From IMG/VR virus record IMGVR_UViG_3300020281_000067, positions 1 through 35,803 of that record: DNA of 35,803 bases; one strand, given 5' to 3'. The translations under genes and the position numbers were made by a program. The notes below the pieces were generated by a model that did no database searches, was not told the DNA's origin, and saw only the letters and a list, made by a program, of their open reading frames with translations. Below, one piece after another: positions 20,546 to 26,587 of the stretch (position 1 is its first letter; the number at the start of each line of letters is the position of its first letter). This stretch comes from a virus.

Positions 20546-20790
20546 CTATTTAAGAAATAATGGTTGATAACTTCTATTCTTTCATGTGCTTTACTAATCT
20601 CATCGAGTTGACTCTCTATTGCTGCCATGACATCAGGATGCTCACCAATACCGACAGGTTGGTTGAGATAGATCTCTACATTCTGCTGATGCTTACAAAT
20701 TAATCCTTGGTAGTAAGATATCTGAGACTTAAGTATTTGATCTCGCAAATTAATAGGCATACGTTCTAATTGTTTGTTATTATCATACAC
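20542..20790 (-). CDS. Hypothetical helical protein (82 aa), GTG start
   Basis: The start chosen is GTG at 20790, because AGGA lies 8 nt upstream. The first in-frame ATG (20760) has no comparable ribosome binding site and would remove ten residues. The sequence is mostly helical (LRDQILKSQISYYQGLICKHQ, then MAAIESQLDEISKAHERI) and resembles small phage coiled-coil proteins. It lies 9 nt after the 91-aa gene and overlaps the 95-aa gene by 4 nt. Function unknown. Confidence 0.65.
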   Translation of the reverse strand: MYDNNKQLERMPINLRDQILKSQISYYQGLICKHQQNVEIYLNQPVGIGEHPDVMAAIESQLDEISKAHERIEVINHYFLNR

Positions 20791-20799
20791 TATCTATTC

Positions 20800-21075
20800 C
20801 TAGTTGTCAAGCAACCAATCACGAAAAGGTTGCTCTGGGTCATCTCTTTCTATTATATTCTCAAAAAACTCTTCTATCTGGTCTTCATGACTTGTCCAAC
20901 TAACACCACTATTAGAACCTTTGCATGGATTAATGCAATTTGGGTTATTATGTCTGTCTAATACATTACAAATCAGACCTGCGAGGTCGTGCGGACACGC
21001 TTCGCGTCCTGTTGCCCAATATAATTGATCATCTAACCATCTAGCATCACATACAGGACAAACTTTAATATTCAT
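20800..21075 (-). CDS. Hypothetical Cys-rich, zinc-ribbon-like protein (91 aa)
   Basis: The N-terminus MNIKVCPVCDARW is a CxxC knuckle, followed by Cys and His residues (REACPHDLAGLICNVLDRH, then CINPC) that could complete one or two zinc sites. The C-terminal third is acidic and helical (EDQIEEFFENIIERDDPE). Zinc binding is inferred from spacing only. The start overlaps the stop of the 45-aa gene upstream as ATGA. Confidence 0.7.
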   Translation of the reverse strand: MNIKVCPVCDARWLDDQLYWATGREACPHDLAGLICNVLDRHNNPNCINPCKGSNSGVSWTSHEDQIEEFFENIIERDDPEQPFRDWLLDN

Positions 21076-21209
21076 CGTGTACCTCTAATAGGAGGAAGTA
21101 CTACACGATGGAACTCTTCCCAGAGCTCTTGTGGGTTTGGGTGATATAACCTTTCTTTATCAGAAACCTTTACAAGGTTATTTAGTGTTTTCTTTTTTTC
21201 ACTTTTCAT
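21072..21209 (-). CDS. Hypothetical small protein (45 aa)
   Basis: A 45-residue ORF with a basic N-terminus (MKSEKKKTLNN) and a Pro/Trp-containing C-terminal half (YHPNPQELWEEFHRVV, then PPIRGTR). ATGA overlaps with both neighbours (57-aa gene upstream, 91-aa gene downstream) show it is part of a translationally coupled string. No family recognised. Confidence 0.65.
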   Translation of the reverse strand: MKSEKKKTLNNLVKVSDKERLYHPNPQELWEEFHRVVLPPIRGTR

Positions 21210-21379
21210 TCTAGTATTTCAAAAGACCATTTTATACTCTTAATGTAATCGAATGTACATGATATATCCTTATCACAATCAAATTCATACTTACGATCAC
21301 ACAAATAGTTTCTTAGTTCCTGTATAGAACCAAAGGAACCTTGAGGAGTATAATTTTCATCATATAATTTATACTTCAT
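21206..21379 (-). CDS. Hypothetical small protein (57 aa)
   Basis: A 57-residue ORF, MKYKLYDENYTPQGSFGSI onward, containing Cys residues in LCDRKYEFDCDKDISC. It is linked by 4-nt ATGA overlaps to the AbrB-like gene upstream and the 45-aa gene downstream. Composition is that of a compact soluble domain. Function unknown. Confidence 0.65.
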   Translation of the reverse strand: MKYKLYDENYTPQGSFGSIQELRNYLCDRKYEFDCDKDISCTFDYIKSIKWSFEILE

Positions 21380-21555
21380 CTTTCCAGAGGTTTGAAATGT
21401 ATAGAACCATCATCATCCATTTCGTATTCAAACTCTGTAGTAGCATCCCAACCAAACTCTTCACATATATCATATGGTATCGTGAGTTGGAGGTCACCAA
21501 AGTCATCTTCAAGGAGAGTAGTGGTGAATCTTTTTGACATATTAAGTGTATCCAT
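21376..21555 (-). CDS. AbrB/MazE-like small DNA-binding protein candidate (59 aa)
   Basis: The sequence has the look of a SpoVT-AbrB swapped-hairpin domain: GDLQLTIPYDICEEFGW, then a charged strand and DDGSIHFKPL at the end. That family gives dimeric DNA-binding proteins, either transition-state regulators or MazE-type antitoxins. I chose the ATG at 21555 because it shares a base with the upstream TAA (TAATG). An internal ATG at 21540 would give 54 residues. No toxin gene is visible next to it, so a phage regulator seems likelier than a toxin-antitoxin pair. The family call is by eye. Confidence 0.6.
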   Translation of the reverse strand: MDTLNMSKRFTTTLLEDDFGDLQLTIPYDICEEFGWDATTEFEYEMDDDGSIHFKPLER

Positions 21556-21740
21556 TATAGTCTATTATTGGGTATTCTATGATTGTAGCATTCCCATGAC
21601 TTATATAGTTTTTCTACATCTTGCAAATCACCCCACGTTTCAGCATATATCTGGGCACAATCATACATCTGTGTATATAACCTTCCTTCTTTCTTTAGCA
21701 GCTCTTGGAGTGCCCATACTCTCGACTCTTGAATGCTCAT
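21555..21740 (-). CDS. Hypothetical helical protein (61 aa)
   Basis: The first gene of the 20.2-21.7 kb string, reading MSIQESRVWALQELLKKEGRLY onward, with a helical, aromatic-rich body. It lies about 180 nt downstream of the terminator/promoter junction at 21.93 kb. The ribosome binding site is weak (a purine stretch about 10 nt upstream). The stop overlaps the AbrB-like gene as TAATG. Function unknown. Confidence 0.65.
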   Translation of the reverse strand: MSIQESRVWALQELLKKEGRLYTQMYDCAQIYAETWGDLQDVEKLYKSWECYNHRIPNNRL

Positions 21741-21923
21741 AATTTTTCTGGGAATTTTTTTTATTAAGGATGAAATTGAAGTTGGAATAATATACTGCCT
21801 CTGGGGAACCTTTGTAGGTTAGGGTAGTAAAGGTTTTTATATAAGACCGCCCGCAGAACCCGCGAGAACCCTTACAGTGACTGCGATCTCGACTGTTATT
21901 CTTTATAATTAGCGTAGTACTGT
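21741..21923 (-). other. Structured 5' leader without a gene
   Basis: About 180 nt between the -10 box at 21924-21929 and the first gene of the operon. It contains no ORF with a ribosome binding site. It has a perfect 7-bp inverted repeat (21807-21813 pairing with 21829-21835, AACCTTT/AAAGGTT on the minus strand, 15-nt loop). It also has a GC-rich segment around 21848-21872 with GGGTTCT repeated twice, which stands out in this AT-rich region. It could be a structured leader, but it matches no tRNA or riboswitch I recognise. Confidence 0.4.
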
Positions 21924-21952
21924 GTTATAACATAAAAAAATGGGGGTGTGTG
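21924..21952 (-). promoter_or_regulatory. Terminator-embedded promoter (-10 TATAAC, -35 in hairpin loop)
   Basis: On the minus strand the -10 hexamer TATAAC (21924-21929) follows the U-tract of the terminator by four bases. The hexamer at 17-bp spacing, CACACA (21947-21952), is a weak -35 match and falls inside the hairpin loop. The same layout is seen at 30.2 and 33.1 kb. It would drive the small-gene string from 21740 leftward. Confidence 0.5.
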
Positions 21953-21963
21953 AGTACCCCCAT
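21934..21963 (-). terminator. Rho-independent terminator after the 77-aa gene
   Basis: On the minus strand an 8-bp stem ATGGGGGT/ACCCCCAT (arms at 21956-21963 and 21940-21947) with an 8-nt loop runs into seven T residues. It lies about 30 nt after the stop of the 77-aa gene and would end that transcript. Confidence 0.85.
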
Positions 21964-21990
21964 TATAAACCCTTTTTGAAAGTTTGTCAA

Positions 21991-22224
21991 CTAGGCAAGA
22001 CTCTCAAGTCTGCTCTGTGGAACTCTCTTAATATCGTCGCTTTTGCTGTCTACTCCGATCCACTTGTTAATGTGACGAGATGTAGTGACCGAGAAAAATT
22101 CCTCTGATCTAACAAAACCTTCGCCAAAGATGTAAGCAGCAACTGGTGTAGAATAAGAAAAGAAAATGCGAGCGTCTGCTGTTTCGATTTCTGTCTGGTT
22201 TGCTGCGATTGGTGTAAGTCTCAT
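21991..22224 (-). CDS. Conserved small phage protein (77 aa)
   Basis: The sequence runs MRLTPIAANQTEIET, then FFSYSTPVAAYIFGEGF, then TTSRHINKWIG. This pattern (a two-strand opening, STPVAAY and a SRHINKW signature) is one I recall from many marine cyanophages as an uncharacterised protein. It is a single-gene transcription unit: a -10 box (22256-22261) and strong ribosome binding site (AAAGGA) lie upstream, and a strong terminator follows. That isolation suggests high, separately controlled expression. Function unknown. Confidence 0.75.
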   Translation of the reverse strand: MRLTPIAANQTEIETADARIFFSYSTPVAAYIFGEGFVRSEEFFSVTTSRHINKWIGVDSKSDDIKRVPQSRLESLA

Positions 22225-22255
22225 TTTTAAATGTTCCTTTGTTTGTTATGTACTT

Positions 22256-22261
22256 ATTATA
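22256..22261 (-). promoter_or_regulatory. -10 box upstream of the 77-aa gene
   Basis: The minus strand reads TTGTTATAATAAG, a perfect TATAAT, about 32 nt before the start codon. The -35 position at 17 bp (CGTCAC) is poor, so an activator or phage factor may be needed. Confidence 0.5.
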
Positions 22262-22298
22262 ACAACTGTTACCACCTAGTGACGAAGCCCTGTGACAC

Positions 22299-22484
22299 TT
22301 ATTTCACTGGCACATAATAACAAAATCCTTCCTCCAGGAAGTAATTACAATAACGTCCGATAAACTCATTATAATGTGTCTGCTCTGTGTCAAGTAAAAA
22401 CTGACATAACTCCACTTTTAACACGTTTGGAAGTACTGGGAAATTATCCCACAACTCTCGATACTTATCAGGCAAGCAAAGCAT
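22299..22484 (-). CDS. Hypothetical small protein (61 aa)
   Basis: The sequence runs MLCLPDKYRELWDNFPVLP, then VELCQFLLDTEQTHYNEFIG, then CNYFLEEGFCYYVPVK. It is helical with several cysteines and aromatics and has no transmembrane stretch. It stands alone behind a near-consensus sigma-70 promoter (22514-22542). Function unknown. Confidence 0.65.
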   Translation of the reverse strand: MLCLPDKYRELWDNFPVLPNVLKVELCQFLLDTEQTHYNEFIGRYCNYFLEEGFCYYVPVK

Positions 22485-22513
22485 AATTTACCTTTGAACC
22501 TCTTACAAGGTTA

Positions 22514-22542
22514 ATTGTACAGTATTTTGGGATATATGTCAA
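22514..22542 (-). promoter_or_regulatory. Near-consensus sigma-70 promoter
   Basis: On the minus strand TTGACA (22537-22542), a 17-bp spacer and TACAAT (22514-22519) lie about 30 nt before the 61-aa gene. It is the best host-type promoter in the window, consistent with immediate-early transcription by the unmodified host polymerase. Confidence 0.8.
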
Positions 22543-22722
22543 CTGTCTCAAAGAAATGTGTCGGTTTACTCAAAGTGCTTGACAGATGGGTGTTCACTCG
22601 CTAAGACTCCTTAAAGATCACATATTAATAAGGATAGTATCCTATAGTATAAAAACACTATATGATTTAATTATACATTTATTTGATTGACTAATTTCTG
22701 CGGATTATGCTATAATATAGGA
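22543..22722 (-). other. Intergenic region with inverted repeats
   Basis: About 180 nt with no well-supported gene. It holds the 13-nt imperfect palindrome AGGATAGTATCCT, and next to it an inverted repeat (ATAGT/ACTAT flanking a short AT loop) that may act as a weak transcript end for the 55-aa gene. A possible GTG-start 28-codon ORF lies at 22511-22597. Confidence 0.4.
22687..22716 (+). promoter_or_regulatory. Possible plus-strand (antisense) promoter
   Basis: On the plus strand TTGACT, an 18-bp spacer and TATAAT point rightward into the antisense of the 55- and 90-aa genes. There is no plus-strand gene downstream. It may be fortuitous in AT-rich DNA or drive an antisense RNA. Confidence 0.3.
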
Positions 22723-22890
22723 TTATTCCCCATTGTCCTCTTTGGGTTTCTTTATATACTTCTCTCTTATATGCTTCCCTCTCATATATTCCCATAGAAT
22801 AATAATTAACTCCTTAAGTGTTATCCAAGCATACATAAATTCATCCTTAGTTGTTATGTCAGATTGCTTATTATCATTAGATTCTTTCAT
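22723..22890 (-). CDS. Hypothetical small protein (55 aa)
   Basis: A hydrophilic N-terminus (MKESNDNKQSDITTKDE) is followed by an amphipathic or weakly hydrophobic helix (MYAWITLKELIIILWEYM) and a basic tail (KYIKKPKEDNGE). The central helix could touch a membrane, but its charged residues make a true transmembrane span doubtful. The start overlaps the 90-aa gene as ATGA. It is the last gene of the 23.4-22.7 kb operon. Confidence 0.6.
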   Translation of the reverse strand: MKESNDNKQSDITTKDEFMYAWITLKELIIILWEYMRGKHIREKYIKKPKEDNGE

Positions 22891-23159
22891 CTGAAAAACT
22901 CCCTATCTTTATGTTTAAATTGTACATTAAGGAACCTATTTTCTCGCCCTTCGATAACATTTAATTCATCCCAATTTGCTCTATAAATTAATATTAACAC
23001 TTGACGATATGGTAGGCGGGCATGTTCCGCATATTCTTTATTATGTGGGATTTCATGTAAACATACTGTGATGTAATCTTTACTTATAAAGTTAATATAA
23101 CCTTCCCCTTCTTTGGGAACATTTATATAACTTCCTAAGATAAATTCACTTAATTTCAT
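22887..23159 (-). CDS. Hypothetical protein (90 aa)
   Basis: The sequence runs MKLSEFILGSYINVPKEGEGY, then DYITVCLHEIPHNKEYAEHA, then RENRFLNVQFKHKDREFFR. It has a beta-rich opening and a charged C-terminus. It is the middle gene of a three-gene operon, 5 nt after the 79-aa gene and overlapping the 55-aa gene by 4 nt. No family recognised. Confidence 0.65.
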   Translation of the reverse strand: MKLSEFILGSYINVPKEGEGYINFISKDYITVCLHEIPHNKEYAEHARLPYRQVLILIYRANWDELNVIEGRENRFLNVQFKHKDREFFR

Positions 23160-23164
23160 TTACA

Positions 23165-23404
23165 TTATATCCCGATAAATATCTTGCCTTTATTGTTAAT
23201 TAGTTCATTATCTGCTAGTGAATAATCATCAACATGTTTATCATATATGCTAACAGTTTGTGTTAGTTCATCTGAGTTAAGTTCAGATAATTGTTGATAC
23301 AAATCAAGATAAGTCATTGTTTCTTTATTGTTATCTATTGCCTGTAATGTGTCAATAGAAGTTGTTAGTTCATTCCAAGGAATTAACGTCCATGTTGTTG
23401 ACAT
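23165..23404 (-). CDS. Hypothetical acidic protein (79 aa)
   Basis: The sequence runs MSTTWTLIPWNELTTSIDTL, a helical middle (YLDLYQQLSELNSDELTQ) and an acidic stretch ending KGKIFIGI. It heads a three-gene operon. Upstream lies a run of seven T and the palindrome CTTATATAAG, which may serve as a -10 region. Function unknown. Confidence 0.6.
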   Translation of the reverse strand: MSTTWTLIPWNELTTSIDTLQAIDNNKETMTYLDLYQQLSELNSDELTQTVSIYDKHVDDYSLADNELINNKGKIFIGI

Positions 23405-23494
23405 AAACCCATAATTTCATTGTTATGTTATTACTTATATAAGTAAAAAAATCGGGCGAGCAACCACAACGGAGCGAATTTACTCGGATAAGTG

Positions 23495-23635
23495 TTATCT
23501 ACGAGAATTAAATATGTCCTCTGAATAATAATCTTTTGGACGTAATTGCTTCCGATCTAGTTCATCTTGCTTGAGTAATGCTTCATAAATTTCTGGTTTT
23601 AATGGAAGCATCTTAGTAAATTGACGATTGCACAT
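23495..23635 (-). CDS. Hypothetical small protein (46 aa)
   Basis: The sequence runs MCNRQFTKMLPLKPEIYEALL, then KQDELDRKQLRPKDYYSED. The frame stays open up to 23746, but I place the start at ATG 23635, which has AGGAAC about 8 nt upstream. A longer start would overlap most of the 3' end of the 85-aa gene in another frame. It is the last gene of the operon headed by cassette 1. Function unknown. Confidence 0.6.
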   Translation of the reverse strand: MCNRQFTKMLPLKPEIYEALLKQDELDRKQLRPKDYYSEDIFNSRR

Positions 23636-23654
23636 AATAAAAGTTCCTGGTAAA

Positions 23655-23912
23655 TTAAAAAATAGCGTAAACAGTATTAAGGTTTTTGTCCTCGACTTGA
23701 ACTCGACCATATTCTTTAGACCACTCTCTTGCCGATTGCTTTGCAACTTCTAAGTCCATTGCGTAGTGTTCATGATACCCTAAGGGATGATTTGGAACTA
23801 CAATAGCATAGTCAAATTTGTTTCTAGGATGATTTGGTTCTCTTTTGAAATTCTCACGTTGACATGCTTTGAGATACTCTAATTTTGCTTCTAAGTCAGA
23901 TTTAAAATTCAT
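23655..23912 (-). CDS. Hypothetical protein (85 aa)
   Basis: A charged helix (MNFKSDLEAKLEYLKACQ) leads into NKFDYAIVVPNHPLGYHEHY and a second helix (AKQSAREWSKEYGRV), ending in a beta strand (NTVYAIF). The alternation resembles a small alpha/beta domain. It starts 2 nt after the 72-aa gene. Function unknown. Confidence 0.65.
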   Translation of the reverse strand: MNFKSDLEAKLEYLKACQRENFKREPNHPRNKFDYAIVVPNHPLGYHEHYAMDLEVAKQSAREWSKEYGRVQVEDKNLNTVYAIF

Positions 23913-23914
23913 GA

Positions 23915-24133
23915 TTATGCAACCTCCCTTACATAACCATTTTCTGCTTTGATAAATGCGTCTAGCATAGGGACGTTTAACTCTGGGTCATCAAAGTCAA
24001 TTTTAGCACATCCGTCAACACCCCACTCTGCTAACTCTTGTACAAATTCATCCCAGTTAGCACAACAACATGCCATATTCTGAAAATTGTCAACTTGTAC
24101 GATTCTGTTCATGATTGTTTGAGTTTTTGTCAT
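23915..24133 (-). CDS. Hypothetical acidic protein (72 aa)
   Basis: The first gene of the cassette-1 operon. It contains MACCCANWDEFVQELAEWG, a triple-cysteine stretch, then an acidic segment KIDFDDPELNVPMLDAF. The ribosome binding site is GAGG. A second ATG sits at residue 8, but the first fits the ribosome binding site spacing better. No family recognised. Confidence 0.65.
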   Translation of the reverse strand: MTKTQTIMNRIVQVDNFQNMACCCANWDEFVQELAEWGVDGCAKIDFDDPELNVPMLDAFIKAENGYVREVA

Positions 24134-24225
24134 GTGGTTTAATCCTCGTTTGTTATACTAATATTATACCATTGGAAAATACCGAAATGGTAGTAAAAGT
24201 GGACAGTAATAAAAGTGTCATAGCT
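24134..24225 (-). promoter_or_regulatory. Intergenic promoter cassette, copy 1
   Basis: This 92-nt gap carries, on the minus strand, CCACTTTTACTACCATTT, then ACCATT, 17 bp and TATAAT, followed by an AACAAACGAGG leader. A perfect dyad ACCATT/AATGGT spans the region between the -35 position and the -10. The box begins close to the previous stop codon, so the cassette fills the gap. It drives the 72-, 85- and 46-aa genes. Confidence 0.75.
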
Positions 24226-24447
24226 CTAGTTGACATTTTCAAAACCCTCCTTTAATTTTGCTATACGTTTATGGATTGCTTCCCTATGAAATTCTGGGAA
24301 AAATAAATCTATCATTAAATTGTATGTTCCATAATCAAAAACATGACCATCAACTTCTACATCACTAGGTAAGAATCCATAATGTACATAATGGTCAAGT
24401 GCATACTCTCTTACGAGATCAGCACTTGTTTTACTTGCGTCTAGCAT
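24226..24447 (-). CDS. Hypothetical protein (73 aa)
   Basis: The sequence runs MLDASKTSADLVREYALDHY, then VHYGFLPSDVEVDGHVFDYG, then FFPEFHREAIHKRIAKLKEG. It looks like a helix-strand-helix domain with a basic C-terminus. It is the last gene of the cassette-2 operon; its ATG directly abuts the stop of the 48-aa gene. Function unknown. Confidence 0.65.
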   Translation of the reverse strand: MLDASKTSADLVREYALDHYVHYGFLPSDVEVDGHVFDYGTYNLMIDLFFPEFHREAIHKRIAKLKEGFENVN

Positions 24448-24594
24448 TTAATCATCCTCCACTATGATGTTAGTTTGAATTTCAAATAGAAATGGGGTTT
24501 CGTTAGTCTCTCTAACGTATGCTTCCATTAAGAGATCGGTAATTGTTTCTCTCTCACGATCGGTTAAAAAATCGTAAACATCAACTGTTTTCAT
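24448..24594 (-). CDS. Hypothetical acidic small protein (48 aa)
   Basis: A 48-residue ORF, MKTVDVYDFLTDRERETITD, then LLMEAYVRE, ending NIIVEDD. Its ATG shares a base with the stop of the 85-aa gene (TAATG), and its stop abuts the 73-aa start. It is a coupled middle gene. No family recognised. Confidence 0.65.
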   Translation of the reverse strand: MKTVDVYDFLTDRERETITDLLMEAYVRETNETPFLFEIQTNIIVEDD

Positions 24595-24851
24595 TATGCG
24601 ACCTCCTTCACAAGTTGGTCGAAATCCTGATTGATTGCTCTAGTCTCGATAAGAATGTCTCTGACTCTCTCACGATCTAAAGAATCACCTTCCCCCCAAG
24701 TCATATCACCATCACATGATGCGATTAGGTCAAGATAGTTGAGAGTAGCAAGTGCTAACTCTTCTCTAGTTAATCCATCAATAGGATATAATCCATTATA
24801 AGGATTGTAGAATGACATGCAGTAGTCTAGAAATTCTCTGAAGTTGGTCAT
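24594..24851 (-). CDS. Hypothetical acidic protein (85 aa)
   Basis: The sequence runs MTNFREFLDYCMSFYNPYNG, a helix TREELALATLNYLDLIA, then the Asp/Glu-rich SCDGDMTWGEGDSLD and a final helix. It is the first gene of the cassette-2 operon. The DGDMTWGEGD stretch loosely recalls a calcium-binding loop, but the spacing is not convincing. Function unknown. Confidence 0.65.
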   Translation of the reverse strand: MTNFREFLDYCMSFYNPYNGLYPIDGLTREELALATLNYLDLIASCDGDMTWGEGDSLDRERVRDILIETRAINQDFDQLVKEVA

Positions 24852-24937
24852 AGTTGTTTGTTGCTTATAGTAATATTATACCATCCACTATTATCAAAAT
24901 GGTTGCAATAGTGGACGGTAATAATAGTGGCACAATG
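24852..24937 (-). promoter_or_regulatory. Intergenic promoter cassette, copy 2
   Basis: 86 nt. The minus strand has GTGCCACTATTATTACC, then CCACTATTGCAACCATTT, the -35-like ACCATT, 17 bp and TATAAT. The dyad ACCAT/ATGGT sits just before the -10. It heads the 85-, 48- and 73-aa operon. Confidence 0.75.
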
Positions 24938-25150
24938 CTAGTTGACAAGATTCTCGTCATGTATGTTAAACTCGAACATATAATAATTAAACTCAATTCC
25001 AATATTATTGCAATGCTTTAGGCATTGTTGATAAACCTTTTTTGAAATAAAGTCAACTTCAAAATACTCTGTTTCTACCTTATAGAATTTTGGTTTTTTA
25101 TTCTTCTTTGGTAGGTTTGGAAGTTTTGGTTCTCTTTTGTTTTTTGCCAT
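24938..25150 (-). CDS. Hypothetical protein with basic N-terminus (70 aa)
   Basis: A strongly basic, Pro-containing N-terminal arm (MAKNKREPKLPNLPKKNKK) precedes a compact aromatic domain (FYKVETEYFEVDFISKKVY, then IGIEFNYYMFEFNI). The arm could contact nucleic acid. It is the second gene of the cassette-3 operon, 35 nt after the 152-aa gene. No family recognised. Confidence 0.65.
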   Translation of the reverse strand: MAKNKREPKLPNLPKKNKKPKFYKVETEYFEVDFISKKVYQQCLKHCNNIGIEFNYYMFEFNIHDENLVN

Positions 25151-25185
25151 GATGATAGTAAGTAAAAGTTTTCAATTAGTGGGGA

Positions 25186-25644
25186 TTATCTCAAATAGAG
25201 ATAACCACCCGCCCATCCTGTATTATTAGGATTGTGTACAAAATTTCTCTCGGATATAATCCTCATGTCAAATCTGACATGCTTTGCAGGTTTTGCCCAA
25301 CCAGCAGGTTTGTAAATTTGACCAGTTTTCTTATCTACAAATGCGTGAACACTTGCATCACGATATTGTCCATAATACTTTGAACCTTCCCAAGTTTCAA
25401 ATTGCTGTTGGACTATCTTGTAATACTTCTTACCTGAGTAAACTTTGAACCACATTAAGTTCGCTGTTCCGTTTTTGATCTCTTCTAGTTGCTGTTTAGC
25501 ATACTCTGGATACTTACCAGATAAATTGCCTTCTAATGTTTGTAAATGATACTGACGATAGTTTTCTGTAATAGTGTCAGCATAGGTTTGAGTCCATTCT
25601 GCGACTCTTTGCTCTAGTGATTGTTCGATAGTAATAGTTTGCAT
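25186..25644 (-). CDS. Conserved hypothetical phage protein (152 aa)
   Basis: The helical N-terminal half (EQRVAEWTQTYADTITENY) is followed by the beta-rich KVYSGKKYYKIVQQQFETW, then SVHAFVDKKTGQIYKPAGW and KHVRFDMRIISERNF. The VHAFVDKKTGxIYKPA stretch is one I associate with a protein family shared by marine phages, with no known role. At 152 residues it is the largest protein of the small-gene zone, and it is the first gene behind cassette 3. Confidence 0.7.
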   Translation of the reverse strand: MQTITIEQSLEQRVAEWTQTYADTITENYRQYHLQTLEGNLSGKYPEYAKQQLEEIKNGTANLMWFKVYSGKKYYKIVQQQFETWEGSKYYGQYRDASVHAFVDKKTGQIYKPAGWAKPAKHVRFDMRIISERNFVHNPNNTGWAGGYLYLR

Positions 25645-25729
25645 AAGTGATTTGTTTCTATACTATTATAATAGTATAATATTATTTGAAATGGTAGTAA
25701 AAGTGGACGGAAATAATAGTGGCACAAGA
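25645..25729 (-). promoter_or_regulatory. Intergenic promoter cassette, copy 3
   Basis: 85 nt. The minus strand has GTGCCACTATTATTTCC, then CCACTTTTACTACCATTT, and TATAAT 19 bp after ACCATT, in an AT-only stretch with the dyad ATACTAT/ATAGTAT around the -10. It heads the 152- and 70-aa genes. It is nearly identical to copy 4 over the promoter core. Confidence 0.75.
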
Positions 25730-25957
25730 CTACTTGAAAGCGGTCAATTTGTGTGGTCTATTATCTCCATATTCAATATCAGTAATACACCATCCCATAG
25801 TATCACTAATTTTGTCTAGCAAGTGATCTTCATCATAAGCGAACCATACACCCAAAGTATTGAGTATAATGTCTCTCTGATCTTCTTCTGGAATAGTTCC
25901 CTGACTATCCTCGAAATCAAAATTAATTGATTCAACTAAGTAAGATTTTAATTTCAT
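25730..25957 (-). CDS. Hypothetical acidic protein (75 aa)
   Basis: The sequence runs MKLKSYLVESINFDFEDSQG, then WFAYDEDHLLDKISDTMGWC, then DIEYGDNRPHKLTAFK. The open frame extends seven codons further upstream, but the ATG at 25957 overlaps the upstream TGA as ATGA, the pattern used throughout this operon, so I chose it. It is the last gene of the cassette-4 operon. Function unknown. Confidence 0.65.
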   Translation of the reverse strand: MKLKSYLVESINFDFEDSQGTIPEEDQRDIILNTLGVWFAYDEDHLLDKISDTMGWCITDIEYGDNRPHKLTAFK

Positions 25958-26292
25958 AGGTATTGAATCTCCCCACATTCTACTGCTTCCATGTACTCAC
26001 AAAATTCATTATGTGCTTTTTCTCTATCTTCTTGCCATTGATCCCAACATAGTCTCCTATTAATGTCTAGCAACTTGCCAAGGTCAACTCCTTCCATATC
26101 TGTCCAGTTGCTGACGTAATCAAGTTGCGACTCATCATATCCACCTGACTCAAGACTAGGTGCTGATAAAAATTCAAAGGCAATATCAATAAAGAAATGC
26201 CTACCAAAATGTTCTGACTCAATAGTCTGCATAGGTTTAAACTCTAGTGAGTCATCTTCACATTTTGATTTAAAAATGTATGTACTTGTCAT
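25954..26292 (-). CDS. Hypothetical acidic protein (112 aa)
   Basis: A basic opening strand (MTSTYIFKSKCEDD) precedes a strongly acidic body (SGGYDESQLDYVSNWTDMEG) and a C-terminal helix (WDQWQEDREKAHNEFCEYME). It has ATGA overlaps with both neighbours. It looks like a compact soluble alpha/beta protein. No family recognised. Confidence 0.65.
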   Translation of the reverse strand: MTSTYIFKSKCEDDSLEFKPMQTIESEHFGRHFFIDIAFEFLSAPSLESGGYDESQLDYVSNWTDMEGVDLGKLLDINRRLCWDQWQEDREKAHNEFCEYMEAVECGEIQYL

Positions 26293-26417
26293 TGTAGTAA
26301 ATCCTCAAATAGTTGTTTGGTTAGTTCGATTTGCTCATCTTCTGTTAGATTTGGATGATCTACTTGAACCTCCTCGAATAGTGATTCAAGTAATGCTTCG
26401 TGATGTAATGTACTCAT
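26289..26417 (-). CDS. Small acidic helical protein (42 aa), cyanophage-type
   Basis: A 42-residue ORF, MSTLHHEALLESLFEEVQVD, then LTEDEQIELTKQLFEDLLQ. Two short acidic helices flank a turn. I recall short cyanophage proteins that share the MSTLHHE opening and LFEDL ending, with no known function. It is linked by ATGA overlaps on both sides. Confidence 0.65.
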   Translation of the reverse strand: MSTLHHEALLESLFEEVQVDHPNLTEDEQIELTKQLFEDLLQ

Positions 26418-26587
26418 TGGAATTTTGGGTCTGGTTTTACAACATTTGAACCTGAGTTGCATACAAGATCAAGTAATGAATCGAAATCATCCTGATCTAT
26501 ATTACCACCAACTCCCAACTCATTGAAGTATGATAGCATTTGAACTAGAACTGCGTCCTGTTTGTCGTTTAGTTTATAAGTGTGCAT
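26414..26587 (-). CDS. Hypothetical small protein (57 aa)
   Basis: The first gene of the cassette-4 operon: MHTYKLNDKQDAVLVQMLSY, an acidic centre (IDQDDFDSLLDLVCNSG) and a short tail. The ribosome binding site is weak. The 4-nt overlap with the 42-aa gene supports it. Function unknown. Confidence 0.65.
   Translation of the reverse strand: MHTYKLNDKQDAVLVQMLSYFNELGVGGNIDQDDFDSLLDLVCNSGSNVVKPDPKFQ

Noticed and set aside
21840-21880. A tRNA or tRNA-like element in the GC-rich leader segment
   Set aside because: No cloverleaf, anticodon loop or full acceptor stem can be drawn; only a T-loop-like GGTTC is present.
23440-23494. A fourth terminator/promoter junction at the seven-T run near 23447
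   Set aside because: The T-run and a TATATA-like -10 are present, but no convincing stem precedes the run.
23636-23746. N-terminal extension of the 46-aa gene to 23746
   Set aside because: It would overlap the 3' end of the 85-aa gene for about 90 nt and lacks a ribosome binding site; ATG 23635 has AGGA at the right distance.
24594-24851. EF-hand-like calcium loop in the 85-aa protein
   Set aside because: Acidic residues are present but the canonical 12-residue spacing is not.
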